Positions 1-6,321 are shown, counted from the stretch's first letter. The stretch is 13,615 bases of DNA from an uncultured Chloroflexota bacterium (GCA_903928275.1 CAIYQJ010000376.1:1-13615), one strand, 5' to 3'. Translations and numbers: made by a program. The notes: generated by a model not told the origin, from the sequence alone.

Positions 1-1
1 C

Positions 2-166
2 AGCGCGAATCCCACTCCCGCGCCGACGGCGACTCCCGCGCCGACGGCGACACCCAAACCCACGGCGACTCCCGCGCCGACGGCGACTCCCGCGCCGACG
101 GCCACACCCAAACCCACGGCGACTCCCAAGCCCACGAAGACACCCAAGCCAATCAGGACTCCGTAG
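2..166 (+). CDS. C-terminal end of a Thr/Pro-repeat protein (partial)
   Basis: This reading frame is open from the left edge and stops at a TAG at 164-166. It gives 54 residues made almost entirely of six-residue Thr/Pro units: TPAPTA, TPAPTA, TPKPTA repeated twice, then TPKPTK, TPKPIR and a final TP. Such tails are common as extended linkers or wall-spanning stretches in secreted or surface proteins of Chloroflexota and other monoderm-like bacteria. The upstream domains lie outside the window, so no function can be given. The last two units become basic (Lys/Arg). The frame is supported because every repeat unit is a multiple of three and codes for the same pattern. The alternative, a non-coding tandem repeat, is less likely given the clean codon periodicity. 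Confidence 0.62.
   Translation, partial: SANPTPAPTATPAPTATPKPTATPAPTATPAPTATPKPTATPKPTKTPKPIRTP
14..157 (+). repeat. 18-bp tandem repeat with 54-bp higher-order unit
   Basis: Eight 18-bp units run head to tail. Units at 14, 32, 68 and 86 are of one type (ACTCCCGCGCCGACGGCG). Units at 50 and 104 are of a second type (ACACCCAAACCCACGGCG). Units at 122 and 140 are diverged. The order A-A-B recurs, so 14-67 and 68-121 are 54-bp copies that differ at a single base (49 versus 103). All units stay in frame with the Thr/Pro-repeat protein. The near identity suggests recent duplication. Confidence 0.9.
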
Positions 167-527
167 GTCACTCCTATCCTGGAGATCCGGTCGGCCCACT
201 GACGGTACGGCCGGGACGTCTCGCGACGGGCTGGCCCACCGTCTGCCCCCGGCCTCGGTGGGGATCGCGCGCCGGCCGCGTTGCCAGGCCGCGGGTCGGA
301 CGCCACGGGCGCAAGATCATCCGCCGGCAATCCGCCCATCGTGATCCGCACCACCGGGCGAACTGGGATCAGGATCGAGGTCGGCGGGGTCGGGGCGCCC
401 CGATTCGTGCGGGACAGTCGCGAAGCAGTGGATCAGGCGACAGCCCCCGGACGCGCTTTGGGGCGTCTCCCGCCACAACTCGTGGCTGGGGCCGTTCCGG
501 GCGCTCCACAGGCCACGGCGGCCGACG
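167..527. other. Gene-free stretch, nothing recognised
   Basis: This 361-bp stretch lies between the stop of the repeat protein (plus strand) and the stop of the DUF309 gene (minus strand). Open frames here have no credible start, no Shine-Dalgarno and compositions typical of antisense GC-rich DNA. I find no tRNA, no clear terminator with a T-run and no repeat. It probably holds only the 3' ends of the two flanking transcripts. Confidence 0.5.
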
Positions 528-992
528 TCAGCTGCGCCGCGGCACCTCGATCGGCGGCACGTGCTCGACGTCGCCCGAACCGAGGGCCGCGAGGCGGGCG
601 AGCCGGTCGTCGATCGCGGCGACGAGCGCCGGCAGGTCGAGGCCGGCGTCGTCGGTGCTGCCGTCGATCGCCGCGACGAGTCGAGACCGCGCCCCGGTGA
701 GGTTCTTCGCCATCCCGACCGCGTTGCCCCGCGCCCGATGGACGTGCGCGGCCGCGAGCTTGATCAGGCCCTGGTACAACTGGCGCTCCGGAACGTCGTC
801 CGTGCCCATCCATGCCGGCTCCAGGAGCTCGTGCGCGAGGAACCAGTCGTCGCGGTCGTACGCGGCAAGAGCGTCCGCGAGCGCGGCCCGTCGCGCGGGC
901 GCCGGCAGCGGCCGATACGCCTTGCGTCGACCGTCCTGAAGGACGGTCGACCGACCCTCGCGGTCGACGGGCGGCTCCATGTCGGTGAGCAT
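528..992 (-). CDS. DUF309 domain protein
   Basis: The 154-residue protein carries the DUF309 pattern: WFLAHELLEPAW at residues 50-61 (His54, Glu55, Glu58, Trp61), then ERQLYQGLIKLAAAHVH at 69-85, then a Gly-Asn-rich turn and a Leu-rich helix. The family is a small all-helical protein with conserved His/Glu that may bind a metal; its biochemical function is not established. I use the ATG at 992. A second ATG at 980 is possible, and neither has a good Shine-Dalgarno. The gene stands alone and diverges from the acyltransferase gene across about 210 bp. Codons 14-23 form a perfect hairpin, described separately. The family call is firm; the role is unknown. Confidence 0.85.
   Translation of the reverse strand: MLTDMEPPVDREGRSTVLQDGRRKAYRPLPAPARRAALADALAAYDRDDWFLAHELLEPAWMGTDDVPERQLYQGLIKLAAAHVHRARGNAVGMAKNLTGARSRLVAAIDGSTDDAGLDLPALVAAIDDRLARLAALGSGDVEHVPPIEVPRRS
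926..951. repeat. Perfect 11-bp inverted repeat inside DUF309 gene
   Basis: GTCGACCGTCC at 926-936 is the exact reverse complement of 941-951, with a 4-base spacer at 937-940. In the DUF309 mRNA this is an 11-bp, GC-rich hairpin over codons 14-23, close to the start of translation. It also carries two SalI-type GTCGAC hexamers, and a third lies just outside at 961-966. Confidence 0.9.
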
Positions 993-1193
993 AGGCGCAC
1001 GAGTCCGGGCTATGCGGACCCGACGATGGCGGCGGCGGTGAGGTCGCCGCCGGCGACGACGAGGCGCTCTCGAGCACGAACCGCGGGAACTGGGTACGTT
1101 TCACCAGGGGGCGGCCAGGATGCCGAGGGCGGCACCGGTCCGCAGCGTCCGCGCCCGTCACGCCGGTGGCGGGCCGGCGACCGGCACGACATC

Positions 1194-1199
1194 GGGAGG
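1194..1199 (+). promoter_or_regulatory. Shine-Dalgarno deciding a GTG start
   Basis: GGGAGG lies 5 bases before the GTG at 1205. The in-frame ATG at 1166 would add 13 Arg-rich residues and has no such site, so I prefer the GTG start for the acyltransferase. Confidence 0.7.
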
Positions 1200-1204
1200 C
1201 GCGC

Positions 1205-3400
1205 GTGACCGAAGGGACGGGGATCGACGGCGCACGTCCGCGCGCGGCCGCCTCGCCCGACACGTTCCGCCCGGATCTCGAGGGCCTGCGCGGCGTCGCG
1301 ATCGCCATCGTCGTGGCGTTCCATGCCGGCCTGCCGTTCGCGTCGGGCGGGTTCGTGGGCGTCGACGTCTTCTTCGTCCTGTCGGGCTTCCTCATCACCG
1401 GCCTGCTCCTCCGGGAGCGCGAGCGGAGCGGCCGGATCAGCATGGTCGCCTTCTACGCTCGACGCGCCCGCCGGATCCTGCCGGCCGCTCTCGTCGTGCT
1501 CGTCGCCACGCTCGGGGCGTCCTGGTTCGTGCTCGCCCCGCTCGATCTTCCGCGCGTCGCCGGCGACGTGGCGGCCTCCGCCGTGTCGGTCGGGAACATC
1601 CGCTTCGCGATGCAGGCGACCGACTACTTCGGGAGCGACGCGGTGCCCTCGCCCGTGCTCCACTACTGGTCGCTTGGCGTGGAGGAGCAGTTCTACCTCG
1701 TGTGGCCGGCGCTCCTCATCCTCGCGTCCCGCGCGCGCCGACCGGTGGCCGGGATCGGGATCACGCTGGTCGCGCTCGTGGCCCTGTCGTTCGCCCTCTC
1801 CGTGTGGCTCACCGACGCGTCTCCGGCCTGGGCCTTCTACTCGCTGCCGACCCGCGCATGGGAGCTCGGGCTCGGCGGCCTTCTCGCGGTCACGGCCGCG
1901 AGGCATGCGCGACTGCCCGGCTCGCTCATCGTCCCCCTGGGGTGGCTGGGTCTCGCGGCGATCCTCGTCTCGCTCGTCGTCATCACGCCCGACGTGCCGT
2001 ACCCCGGCCTCGCGGCGCTGCTCCCGGCGCTGGGCGCGGCCGCGATCATCCTCGCCGGCCAGCGTCCCCGGTCGGTGGGCATGGTCCTGCGGGCCGCGCC
2101 GCTGCGCTTCCTCGGGCTGATCTCGTTCTCGCTGTACCTCGTGCACTGGCCCCTGTTCGTCCTGCCGGCCGCCGACCTGCCGGTCGGGGAGGAGCTGCCG
2201 CTCAACGTCCGCCTCGGGCTTGTCTGCGTGGCGGTCCTCGTGGGGTGGGGGAGCTACCGGTGGGTGGAGCGGCCGTTCCACCGCGGACTCCGCATGTCAC
2301 TCCCGCCCCGCCGCGTGCTGACCGTCGCCGCGAGCGCCGTGGCCGTGACCGTCGTGGTGTCCGTGACGGCCGGTCGGCTCGCGATCGTCGACCTCGGGAC
2401 CGCGTCCGTCGCGGCCGGAACCAGCATCGCGGACGGTGCCGGCGCGGCGAGCCCCGCTGCGGGCGCGGGCGCCCTCGGCGGCGGCGTAGCCGGGACCGGC
2501 GGCCCTGCCCGGACGGCCGCTCCGTCCATCTCCGGCGCCGCGCCCGGCCCGACACGCACCGCTGGCGCGGGGAGCACGCCGGCCGCCCCGACGCCGGAGC
2601 CGTCGTCGGGCCCGGTCCCTCTTCCGGCCAACGTCCGCCCGTCGCTCGCGCAGGCCGCCGGCGACGCCGAGCCGCTCGAGGCCGACGGGTGCCTGCCCGG
2701 CCAGCGCCAGGTCACGCCGATCGATTGCGTCTACGGCGACAAGTCCGGCACGAAGACGATCGCGCTCGTCGGGGATTCGCACGCGGCGCACTGGTTCGCG
2801 GCGATCGAGCCGATCGCGCTCGCCCGCGGCTGGCGGCTCGTCCCCATCATCAAGCTGTCCTGTCGCTTCATCGACATGAAGACGTACTCGTTCTGGCTCC
2901 ACCGCGACTACACCGAGTGCGCGCAGTGGCGTGAGCTCGCCGTGGCGAAGCTCCGGGCGCTGAAGCCGGACCTCACGATCCTCTCCGTCATCCGCGACGG
3001 CGAGACGTCGACCGCGGCCGATCCCGACCCGGTCCACCAGGGCCAGGCGATGGCACGCCTCCTCGACCGGATCCCCGGTCCCAAGGCGATCATCGTGGAC
3101 ACGCCGAACTCGCGCTACGACGTGCCGCCATGCCTGTCGCGGAACCGCTCCGACGTGCGCGGCTGCGCGACGCCGCGCAGCGCCGCGCTCGGCCCGGATC
3201 CCGGCGTGATGGAACGGACGGCGGCCGCTGCTACGGGTGCGACGCTCATCGACCTGACGCCGCTCATCTGTGCGGGGAGCCGGTGCCCGGCGGTCCTGCG
3301 CGGGATGATCGTCTACCGCGACAGCCACCACCTCACGGCCACGTTCGCTGCGTCGCTCTCCGACGAGATCGCACGGCTGCTGCCGGCCGTCACGCCCTGA
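1205..3400 (+). CDS. Membrane acyltransferase (acyltransferase-3) fused to SGNH domain
   Basis: The 731-residue protein (GTG start) has an N-terminal acyltransferase-3/OafA-type membrane domain of about 10 spans (roughly residues 25-390). It contains LEGLRG with Arg29 and the AFHAG block with His40, then FVGVDVFFVLSGFLITG and YWSLGVEEQFYLVWP. A Gly/Ala/Pro/Thr-rich linker follows at roughly 395-480. The C-terminal SGNH hydrolase-like domain has GDSHA (Ser525) and a late DSHH (Asp706, His709) as its likely catalytic set. By family it O-acylates a surface polysaccharide or other glycan: the membrane part moves acyl groups across the membrane and the extracytoplasmic SGNH part completes transfer. 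No glycan gene cluster flanks it, so the substrate is open. An ATG at 1166 is a less likely start. It converges on the CGNR gene with 30 bp between stops. Confidence 0.9.
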   Translation: MTEGTGIDGARPRAAASPDTFRPDLEGLRGVAIAIVVAFHAGLPFASGGFVGVDVFFVLSGFLITGLLLRERERSGRISMVAFYARRARRILPAALVVLVATLGASWFVLAPLDLPRVAGDVAASAVSVGNIRFAMQATDYFGSDAVPSPVLHYWSLGVEEQFYLVWPALLILASRARRPVAGIGITLVALVALSFALSVWLTDASPAWAFYSLPTRAWELGLGGLLAVTAARHARLPGSLIVPLGWLGLAAILVSLVVITPDVPYPGLAALLPALGAAAIILAGQRPRSVGMVLRAAPLRFLGLISFSLYLVHWPLFVLPAADLPVGEELPLNVRLGLVCVAVLVGWGSYRWVERPFHRGLRMSLPPRRVLTVAASAVAVTVVVSVTAGRLAIVDLGTASVAAGTSIADGAGAASPAAGAGALGGGVAGTGGPARTAAPSISGAAPGPTRTAGAGSTPAAPTPEPSSGPVPLPANVRPSLAQAAGDAEPLEADGCLPGQRQVTPIDCVYGDKSGTKTIALVGDSHAAHWFAAIEPIALARGWRLVPIIKLSCRFIDMKTYSFWLHRDYTECAQWRELAVAKLRALKPDLTILSVIRDGETSTAADPDPVHQGQAMARLLDRIPGPKAIIVDTPNSRYDVPPCLSRNRSDVRGCATPRSAALGPDPGVMERTAAAATGATLIDLTPLICAGSRCPAVLRGMIVYRDSHHLTATFAASLSDEIARLLPAVTP

Positions 3401-3425
3401 GCGCGCGGGGCCGCGCGCCCCGGGG
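3401..3425. terminator. GC-rich stem-loop between convergent genes
   Basis: The short gap between the acyltransferase stop and the CGNR stop is almost pure G and C with self-complementary runs (GCGCGC, GGGGCC, GCGCGC, CCCC). It can fold on either strand. There is no T-run, so classical rho-independent termination is not shown. Position between convergent genes makes a bidirectional terminator plausible. Confidence 0.35.
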
Positions 3426-3430
3426 CGGCT

Positions 3431-4150
3431 CTACGCCGACGGCTCGATCGACGCGAGGATCGGCTCGCGCGGGATGCCACGCGCCGTCTCCGCGTCGGAC
3501 GCACGGCGGCGCGCCCGGTGCCGGGCGGCCTTCGCACGGTTGCCGCACGTGGCCATGTCGCACCAGCGCCGGCGCCCCGTGCGCGAACGGTCCATGAAGA
3601 CCTCGCGACACTCGGCGCTCTCGCAGATGCGGAGGCGCTCCGGCGTCCCCTGGCTGAGCTCGCGGGCCACTCCCTCGGCGATCCGCGCGAGCGCACCGTC
3701 CACCGGGTCGCCGAGGTGGCGGTGTCCGAGCGAGATGCCGTCCGGGGCCGGGACGAGCACGTAGACGAACTGCGTCCGCAGCGCCCGGTTCACGGTCCCG
3801 AGGTCGGCGGCAGCGGGCGGGCGGCCGGTGACGGCTGCCTCGAAGAGGCCACGGATGCCGTCGCGGACCCGGCGGACCAGCGCGAGCTCCGCTGTCCCCA
3901 GCGAAGGATCGGCCGCGTAGGCCGCGAGGAGGCGGTCGCGCGCGTCCGCGTGGATGAGGCTCCGACGGCTGAACCAGGCGACGGCGTCCTCCGGGCTCGA
4001 GAAGTCGTCCACCATGCGCCCGCGCGAGACGTGGCTCGTGTTCACGAACGCGAGGCACTCCTCCATGAGCGTCGTGTGCCCATGCTGGTGGAGGTCGTGG
4101 TCGGCCGTCGGCGGGGGGGAATCGGGCTGAGGCGGTGTGTCGGGTCCCAT
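3431..4150 (-). CDS. CGNR zinc-finger transcriptional regulator (ABATE domain)
   Basis: From the ATG at 4150 the protein is 239 residues. It begins with a disordered Pro-rich stretch and a His-rich segment (DHDLHQHGH). An ABATE-type stress-sensing domain follows (LAFVNTSHVSRGRMVDDF, Pro/Glu-Asp-Ala-Trp helix, FVYVLVPAPDG). The C-terminal CGNR zinc finger has CESAEC, FMDRSRTGRRRWCDMATC and GNRAKAARHR, with four Cys as likely zinc ligands and an Arg-rich DNA-binding tail. The family is taken to be a DNA-binding regulator, and few members are characterised. I chose 4150 because AAGGGG lies 7 bases upstream and a promoter ends just before it. An ATG 54 bases upstream and one at residue 29 are alternatives. 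Its promoter overlaps that of the divergent small genes, which suggests autoregulation and control of those genes (inference). Confidence 0.88.
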   Translation of the reverse strand: MGPDTPPQPDSPPPTADHDLHQHGHTTLMEECLAFVNTSHVSRGRMVDDFSSPEDAVAWFSRRSLIHADARDRLLAAYAADPSLGTAELALVRRVRDGIRGLFEAAVTGRPPAAADLGTVNRALRTQFVYVLVPAPDGISLGHRHLGDPVDGALARIAEGVARELSQGTPERLRICESAECREVFMDRSRTGRRRWCDMATCGNRAKAARHRARRRASDAETARGIPREPILASIEPSA

Positions 4151-4160
4151 GTGGTAACCC

Positions 4161-4189
4161 CTTATACCCTCTTGACAAGTTACGCGCAA
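4161..4189 (-). promoter_or_regulatory. Putative promoter of the CGNR gene
   Basis: On the minus strand, TTGCGC (4189-4184) and TATAAG (4166-4161) are 17 bases apart. A start of transcription about 7 bases past the -10 would fall near 4154, only a few bases before the ATG at 4150, so the mRNA would be leaderless or nearly so. The element overlaps the rightward promoter by 18 bp. Confidence 0.5.
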
Positions 4190-4200
4190 GCGTCTAGATT
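4172..4200 (+). promoter_or_regulatory. Strong sigma-70-like promoter of the small-gene pair
   Basis: TTGACA at 4172-4177 (full consensus) and TAGATT at 4195-4200 are 17 bases apart. The region is the most AT-rich in its surroundings. A start near 4207 would give a leader of about 80 bases before the ATG at 4289. CTTGACAAG (4171-4179) is itself a palindrome covering the -35, and GTAACCCC occurs as a direct repeat at 4154-4161 and 4212-4219. These are candidate operator sites for the adjacent CGNR regulator. Confidence 0.6.
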
Positions 4201-4234
4201 CCAATCGACACGTAACCCCACTCAGCGCTTCAGA

Positions 4235-4269
4235 CGGTTATGCGGCTCACCTCGAAAGGCCGCTGACCG
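4235..4269 (+). ncRNA. Stem-loop in the leader of the small-gene pair
   Basis: CGGTTA at 4235-4240 pairs with TGACCG at 4264-4269 (one T-G pair). After a bulged T at 4241, GCGGC at 4242-4246 pairs with GCCGC at 4259-4263. The result is an 11-bp stem closing a 12-base loop (4247-4258). It lies between the promoter and the Shine-Dalgarno at 4276. I do not recognise a known riboswitch. It could be a regulatory leader, a protein site or simply an mRNA stabiliser. Confidence 0.4.
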
Positions 4270-4288
4270 AGAAACGGAGGATCGACAG

Positions 4289-4411
4289 ATGGAACTCCTG
4301 CTCGTCGTCCTCGCCGTGGCGGCCATTCTCGCGTTCCTCGACGGTCTGTCCGCGACCGCAGGGCGCGACTCGCGGCTCTCGTTCGGCGACGAGGTCCGTC
4401 CCTGGGTCTGA
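4289..4411 (+). CDS. Small single-span membrane peptide (40 aa)
   Basis: The ATG at 4289 has GGAGG at 4276-4280, 8 bases upstream, and a promoter and leader of its own. The peptide starts MELLLVVLAVAAILAFLDG, one hydrophobic helix of about 16-18 residues right at the N terminus. A polar tail follows (AGRDSRLSFGDEVRPWV) that mixes charges and ends in Arg-Pro-Trp. The layout fits an inner-membrane peptide with the tail probably in the cytoplasm. I recall similar short uncharacterised proteins with a G-x-DSR...D-x-RPW tail in actinobacteria and Chloroflexota, but I cannot check this here. It is followed 75 bp later by another small gene. No function is claimed; partner of a larger membrane complex, signal peptide-like sensor or toxin component are all open. 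Confidence 0.65.
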   Translation: MELLLVVLAVAAILAFLDGLSATAGRDSRLSFGDEVRPWV

Positions 4412-4486
4412 TCCGGTCCCCGCGGATCGCCAGAACGCGCAGCGCGCCGGGCCGCGCGGCTTCGGAACCACTCAGGGAGTCTCGCG

Positions 4487-4642
4487 ATGATGAACGACGG
4501 GATCGCCCTCCTTCTCGCGAAGGACCGGGCAGCCGAGCGTCAGCGTGAGGCGGACCGCAGTCGACACCACCTGCCGGCACGAGAGCGATCGATCGGACTC
4601 CTCCTCCGACGGCGCCTACCGAGCCGGCCCTCGAGCCGCTGA
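4487..4642 (+). CDS. Small Arg-rich hypothetical protein (51 aa)
   Basis: The ATG at 4487 (or 4490) has AGGGAG at 4474-4479, 7 bases upstream. The frame stops at TGA 4640-4642. The first half is a charged amphipathic helix (DGIALLLAKDRAAERQREAD) and the second half is rich in Arg, Leu, Ser and Pro (pI very high). The N-terminal half, with its regular Arg/Glu spacing, looks like real coding sequence. The C-terminal half looks less constrained, and a frameshift or a shorter functional protein cannot be excluded. It lies in the same orientation as the 40-aa membrane peptide and before a strong hairpin, which suggests a two-gene transcript. I do not recognise the family. Confidence 0.45.
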   Translation: MMNDGIALLLAKDRAAERQREADRSRHHLPARERSIGLLLRRRLPSRPSSR

Positions 4643-4677
4643 GGCAGGCCGCCGAGAGCCCGCTTCCACTGCTCGCC

Positions 4678-4713
4678 GAACAGGCCCCCGACCGATGCGC
4701 CGGGGGCCTGTTC
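4678..4713 (+). terminator. Perfect 13-bp hairpin, likely terminator
   Basis: GAACAGGCCCCCG (4678-4690) is the exact reverse complement of 4701-4713, with a 10-base loop. It lies 35 bases after the second small gene and just upstream of the decarboxylase. The run after the stem is only a short TTC inside the stem and ATG beyond, so a T-run is missing. The arms begin and end with AT-rich bases, as in a bidirectional terminator, but termination is inferred from form and position. Confidence 0.6.
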
Positions 4714-4728
4714 ATGTCCCGCGGGGCG

Positions 4729-4734
4729 TAGACT
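4729..4734 (+). promoter_or_regulatory. -10 element (TAGACT) for a leaderless decarboxylase mRNA
   Basis: TAGACT ends 7 bases before the GTG at 4742, which would place transcription initiation at or next to the start codon. No Shine-Dalgarno precedes the GTG. A convincing -35 is not seen; the hairpin arm occupies that position. Confidence 0.4.
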
Positions 4735-4741
4735 CGCGATC

Positions 4742-6283
4742 GTGAGCGAGAGCCGCGACGACAGCCTGCACAACGACGACATCCTGCCGCTCGACGTGCT
4801 GGACCCGCAACAGGTGTCCGGCGTCGGGGACATGGACCCCGAACGCTTCCGCGAGGCCGCGCACGCGACGGTCGACGCGATGGCCGACTACCTCGCGAAC
4901 GTGCGTTCCGCCCCGGTCTTCCCGGCGGTGGAGCCCGGGTCGCTGCGCGGGCTCTTCCCCACCTCCGCACCCGAGGCGCCGGAGTCGGTGGGCGCGATGC
5001 TCGCGGACGTGGCAGCGCTCGTGGAGCCGAACACGACCCATTGGCAGCACCCCGGGTTCTTCGCCTACTTCTCCACCACGGCGTCGGGCCCCGGCATCCT
5101 CGGCGAGATGTTCGTCGCCACGCTCGGCGCCAACGCGATGCTCTGGCGGACGTCGCCGGTCGCCACCGAGCTCGAGGTGGTCGTCGTCGACTGGCTGCGC
5201 CAGGCGCTCGGCCTCCCGGCGGTGTTCGGCGGGCTGGTGACCGACACGGCGTCGACGTCGTCCCTCATCGCGCTCGGCGCGGCACGCGAGGCCGCTGGGG
5301 TCGACGCCGCCGCGGAGGGGATCGGCGGCCGGCCGGACGTGCCTCGCCTGCGCGTGTACGCGTCGACGGAGGCCCATTCGTCGATCGACAAGGCCGCCAT
5401 GACGCTCGGCCTCGGCCGGGCGTCTCTCGTGCACGTGGGCACCGACGACGCGCTCGCGATGGACCCCGACGAGCTCGCGGCCGCCATCGACGCCGATGTC
5501 GCGGCCGGACTTCGCCCGATGGCGATCGTGGCGACGATCGGGACGACCTCGTCGACCGCGATCGACCCGGTCGCCGCGATCGCCGACATCGCCGAGGCTC
5601 GCGGGCTGTGGCTTCACGTGGACGCGGCGTACGGCGGCGCCGCGGCGATCGTCCCGGATCGACGCGGTCCCTTCACCGGGTGGGAGCGGGCCGACTCGAT
5701 CGTCATGAACCCGCACAAGTGGCTGTTCACCCCCTTCGACGCGTCGCTCCTGCTGTCGCGGCGGATGCCCGTGATCCGCGATGCGTTCAGCCTCGTGCCG
5801 GAGTACCTGCGGACGCTCGATCGCGCCGCGCCGGTCCTCGACTTCAACGAGTACACGCCGACGCTCGGCCGCCGCTTCCGGGCGCTGAAGCTGTGGTTCG
5901 TCCTGCGGTATTTCGGGCTCGAGGGGATCCGCCGCCGGATCGAGGCGCACTGTGCGTGGGCGACGTGGCTCGCCGACCAGGTAGAATCCGACCCGGACTT
6001 CGAGCTCCTCGCTCCGGTGCCGTTCTCCACCGTCTGCCTGCGCTACCGGCCGCGCTCGCTCGCCGACCGAGCCGACGACCCGGCGACGCATGCCGACCTC
6101 GACGCCATGAACGAACGGCTCCTCCACGCGGTGAACGCGACCGGCGAGGTCTTCCTCTCGCACACGCGCCTCCGCGGGCGGTTCGCGATCCGCGTCGCGA
6201 TCGGGAGCCTGCACACCGAGGAGCGCGACGTCCGCCGCGCATGGGAGCTCGTGCGCACCGAGGCCGCGCGCCTCGAGTCCTGA
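4742..6283 (+). CDS. PLP-dependent group II amino-acid decarboxylase
   Basis: The 513-residue protein matches the aromatic-L-amino-acid/tyrosine/glutamate-type decarboxylases. Seen in order are DPERFREAAHATVDAMADYL near the N terminus, the HWQHPGFFAYF block (His100), ELEVVVVDWL, ASTEAHSSIDKAA, TIGTTSSTAIDPV, the cofactor-binding HVDAAYGG (Asp294, contacting the pyridine nitrogen) and NPHKWLFTPFD with Lys326 as the Schiff-base lysine. It removes the carboxyl group of an L-amino acid to give the amine, in the cytoplasm. Overall the pattern is closest to aromatic amino-acid decarboxylases, but the substrate cannot be fixed from sequence alone. The GTG at 4742 adds about 30 residues before the usual family start. 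An internal ATG at 4832 (MDPERF) is the alternative. The aldehyde dehydrogenase 176 bp downstream may act on the aldehyde made from its amine. Confidence 0.9.
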   Translation: MSESRDDSLHNDDILPLDVLDPQQVSGVGDMDPERFREAAHATVDAMADYLANVRSAPVFPAVEPGSLRGLFPTSAPEAPESVGAMLADVAALVEPNTTHWQHPGFFAYFSTTASGPGILGEMFVATLGANAMLWRTSPVATELEVVVVDWLRQALGLPAVFGGLVTDTASTSSLIALGAAREAAGVDAAAEGIGGRPDVPRLRVYASTEAHSSIDKAAMTLGLGRASLVHVGTDDALAMDPDELAAAIDADVAAGLRPMAIVATIGTTSSTAIDPVAAIADIAEARGLWLHVDAAYGGAAAIVPDRRGPFTGWERADSIVMNPHKWLFTPFDASLLLSRRMPVIRDAFSLVPEYLRTLDRAAPVLDFNEYTPTLGRRFRALKLWFVLRYFGLEGIRRRIEAHCAWATWLADQVESDPDFELLAPVPFSTVCLRYRPRSLADRADDPATHADLDAMNERLLHAVNATGEVFLSHTRLRGRFAIRVAIGSLHTEERDVRRAWELVRTEAARLES

Positions 6284-6294
6284 GCCGCCATCGC

Positions 6295-6314
6295 CCGGCC
6301 GGCCGGCCGGCCGG
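6295..6314. repeat. (CCGG)5 tetranucleotide repeat
   Basis: Five exact CCGG units lie 12 bases after the decarboxylase stop. The run is fully self-complementary. It may act as a weak terminator structure, or be a slippage-prone tract between the two genes. Confidence 0.85.
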
Positions 6315-6321
6315 CGTGCGG

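Noticed and set aside
14..157. CRISPR array
   Set aside because: Units are contiguous with no spacers, keep the reading frame and code for Thr/Pro repeats.
1166..1204. ATG start for the acyltransferase 13 codons upstream
   Set aside because: No Shine-Dalgarno, an Arg-rich extra peptide, and GGGAGG at the right distance from the GTG at 1205.
433..1443. Long minus-strand frame of over 330 codons
   Set aside because: It runs through the DUF309 gene and the acyltransferase start in other frames and is an Arg/Pro-rich shadow with no domain. Stop codons are rare at this GC content.
1010..2281. Minus-strand frame of over 420 codons opposite the acyltransferase
   Set aside because: Composition is Arg/Glu/Gly/His-rich antisense sequence and the opposite frame has a clear conserved protein.
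4287..4642. Type II toxin-antitoxin pair
   Set aside because: Neither small protein shows a known toxin or antitoxin motif, and the second gene is not overlapped or coupled to the first. Left open as an unknown pair rather than called a TA system.
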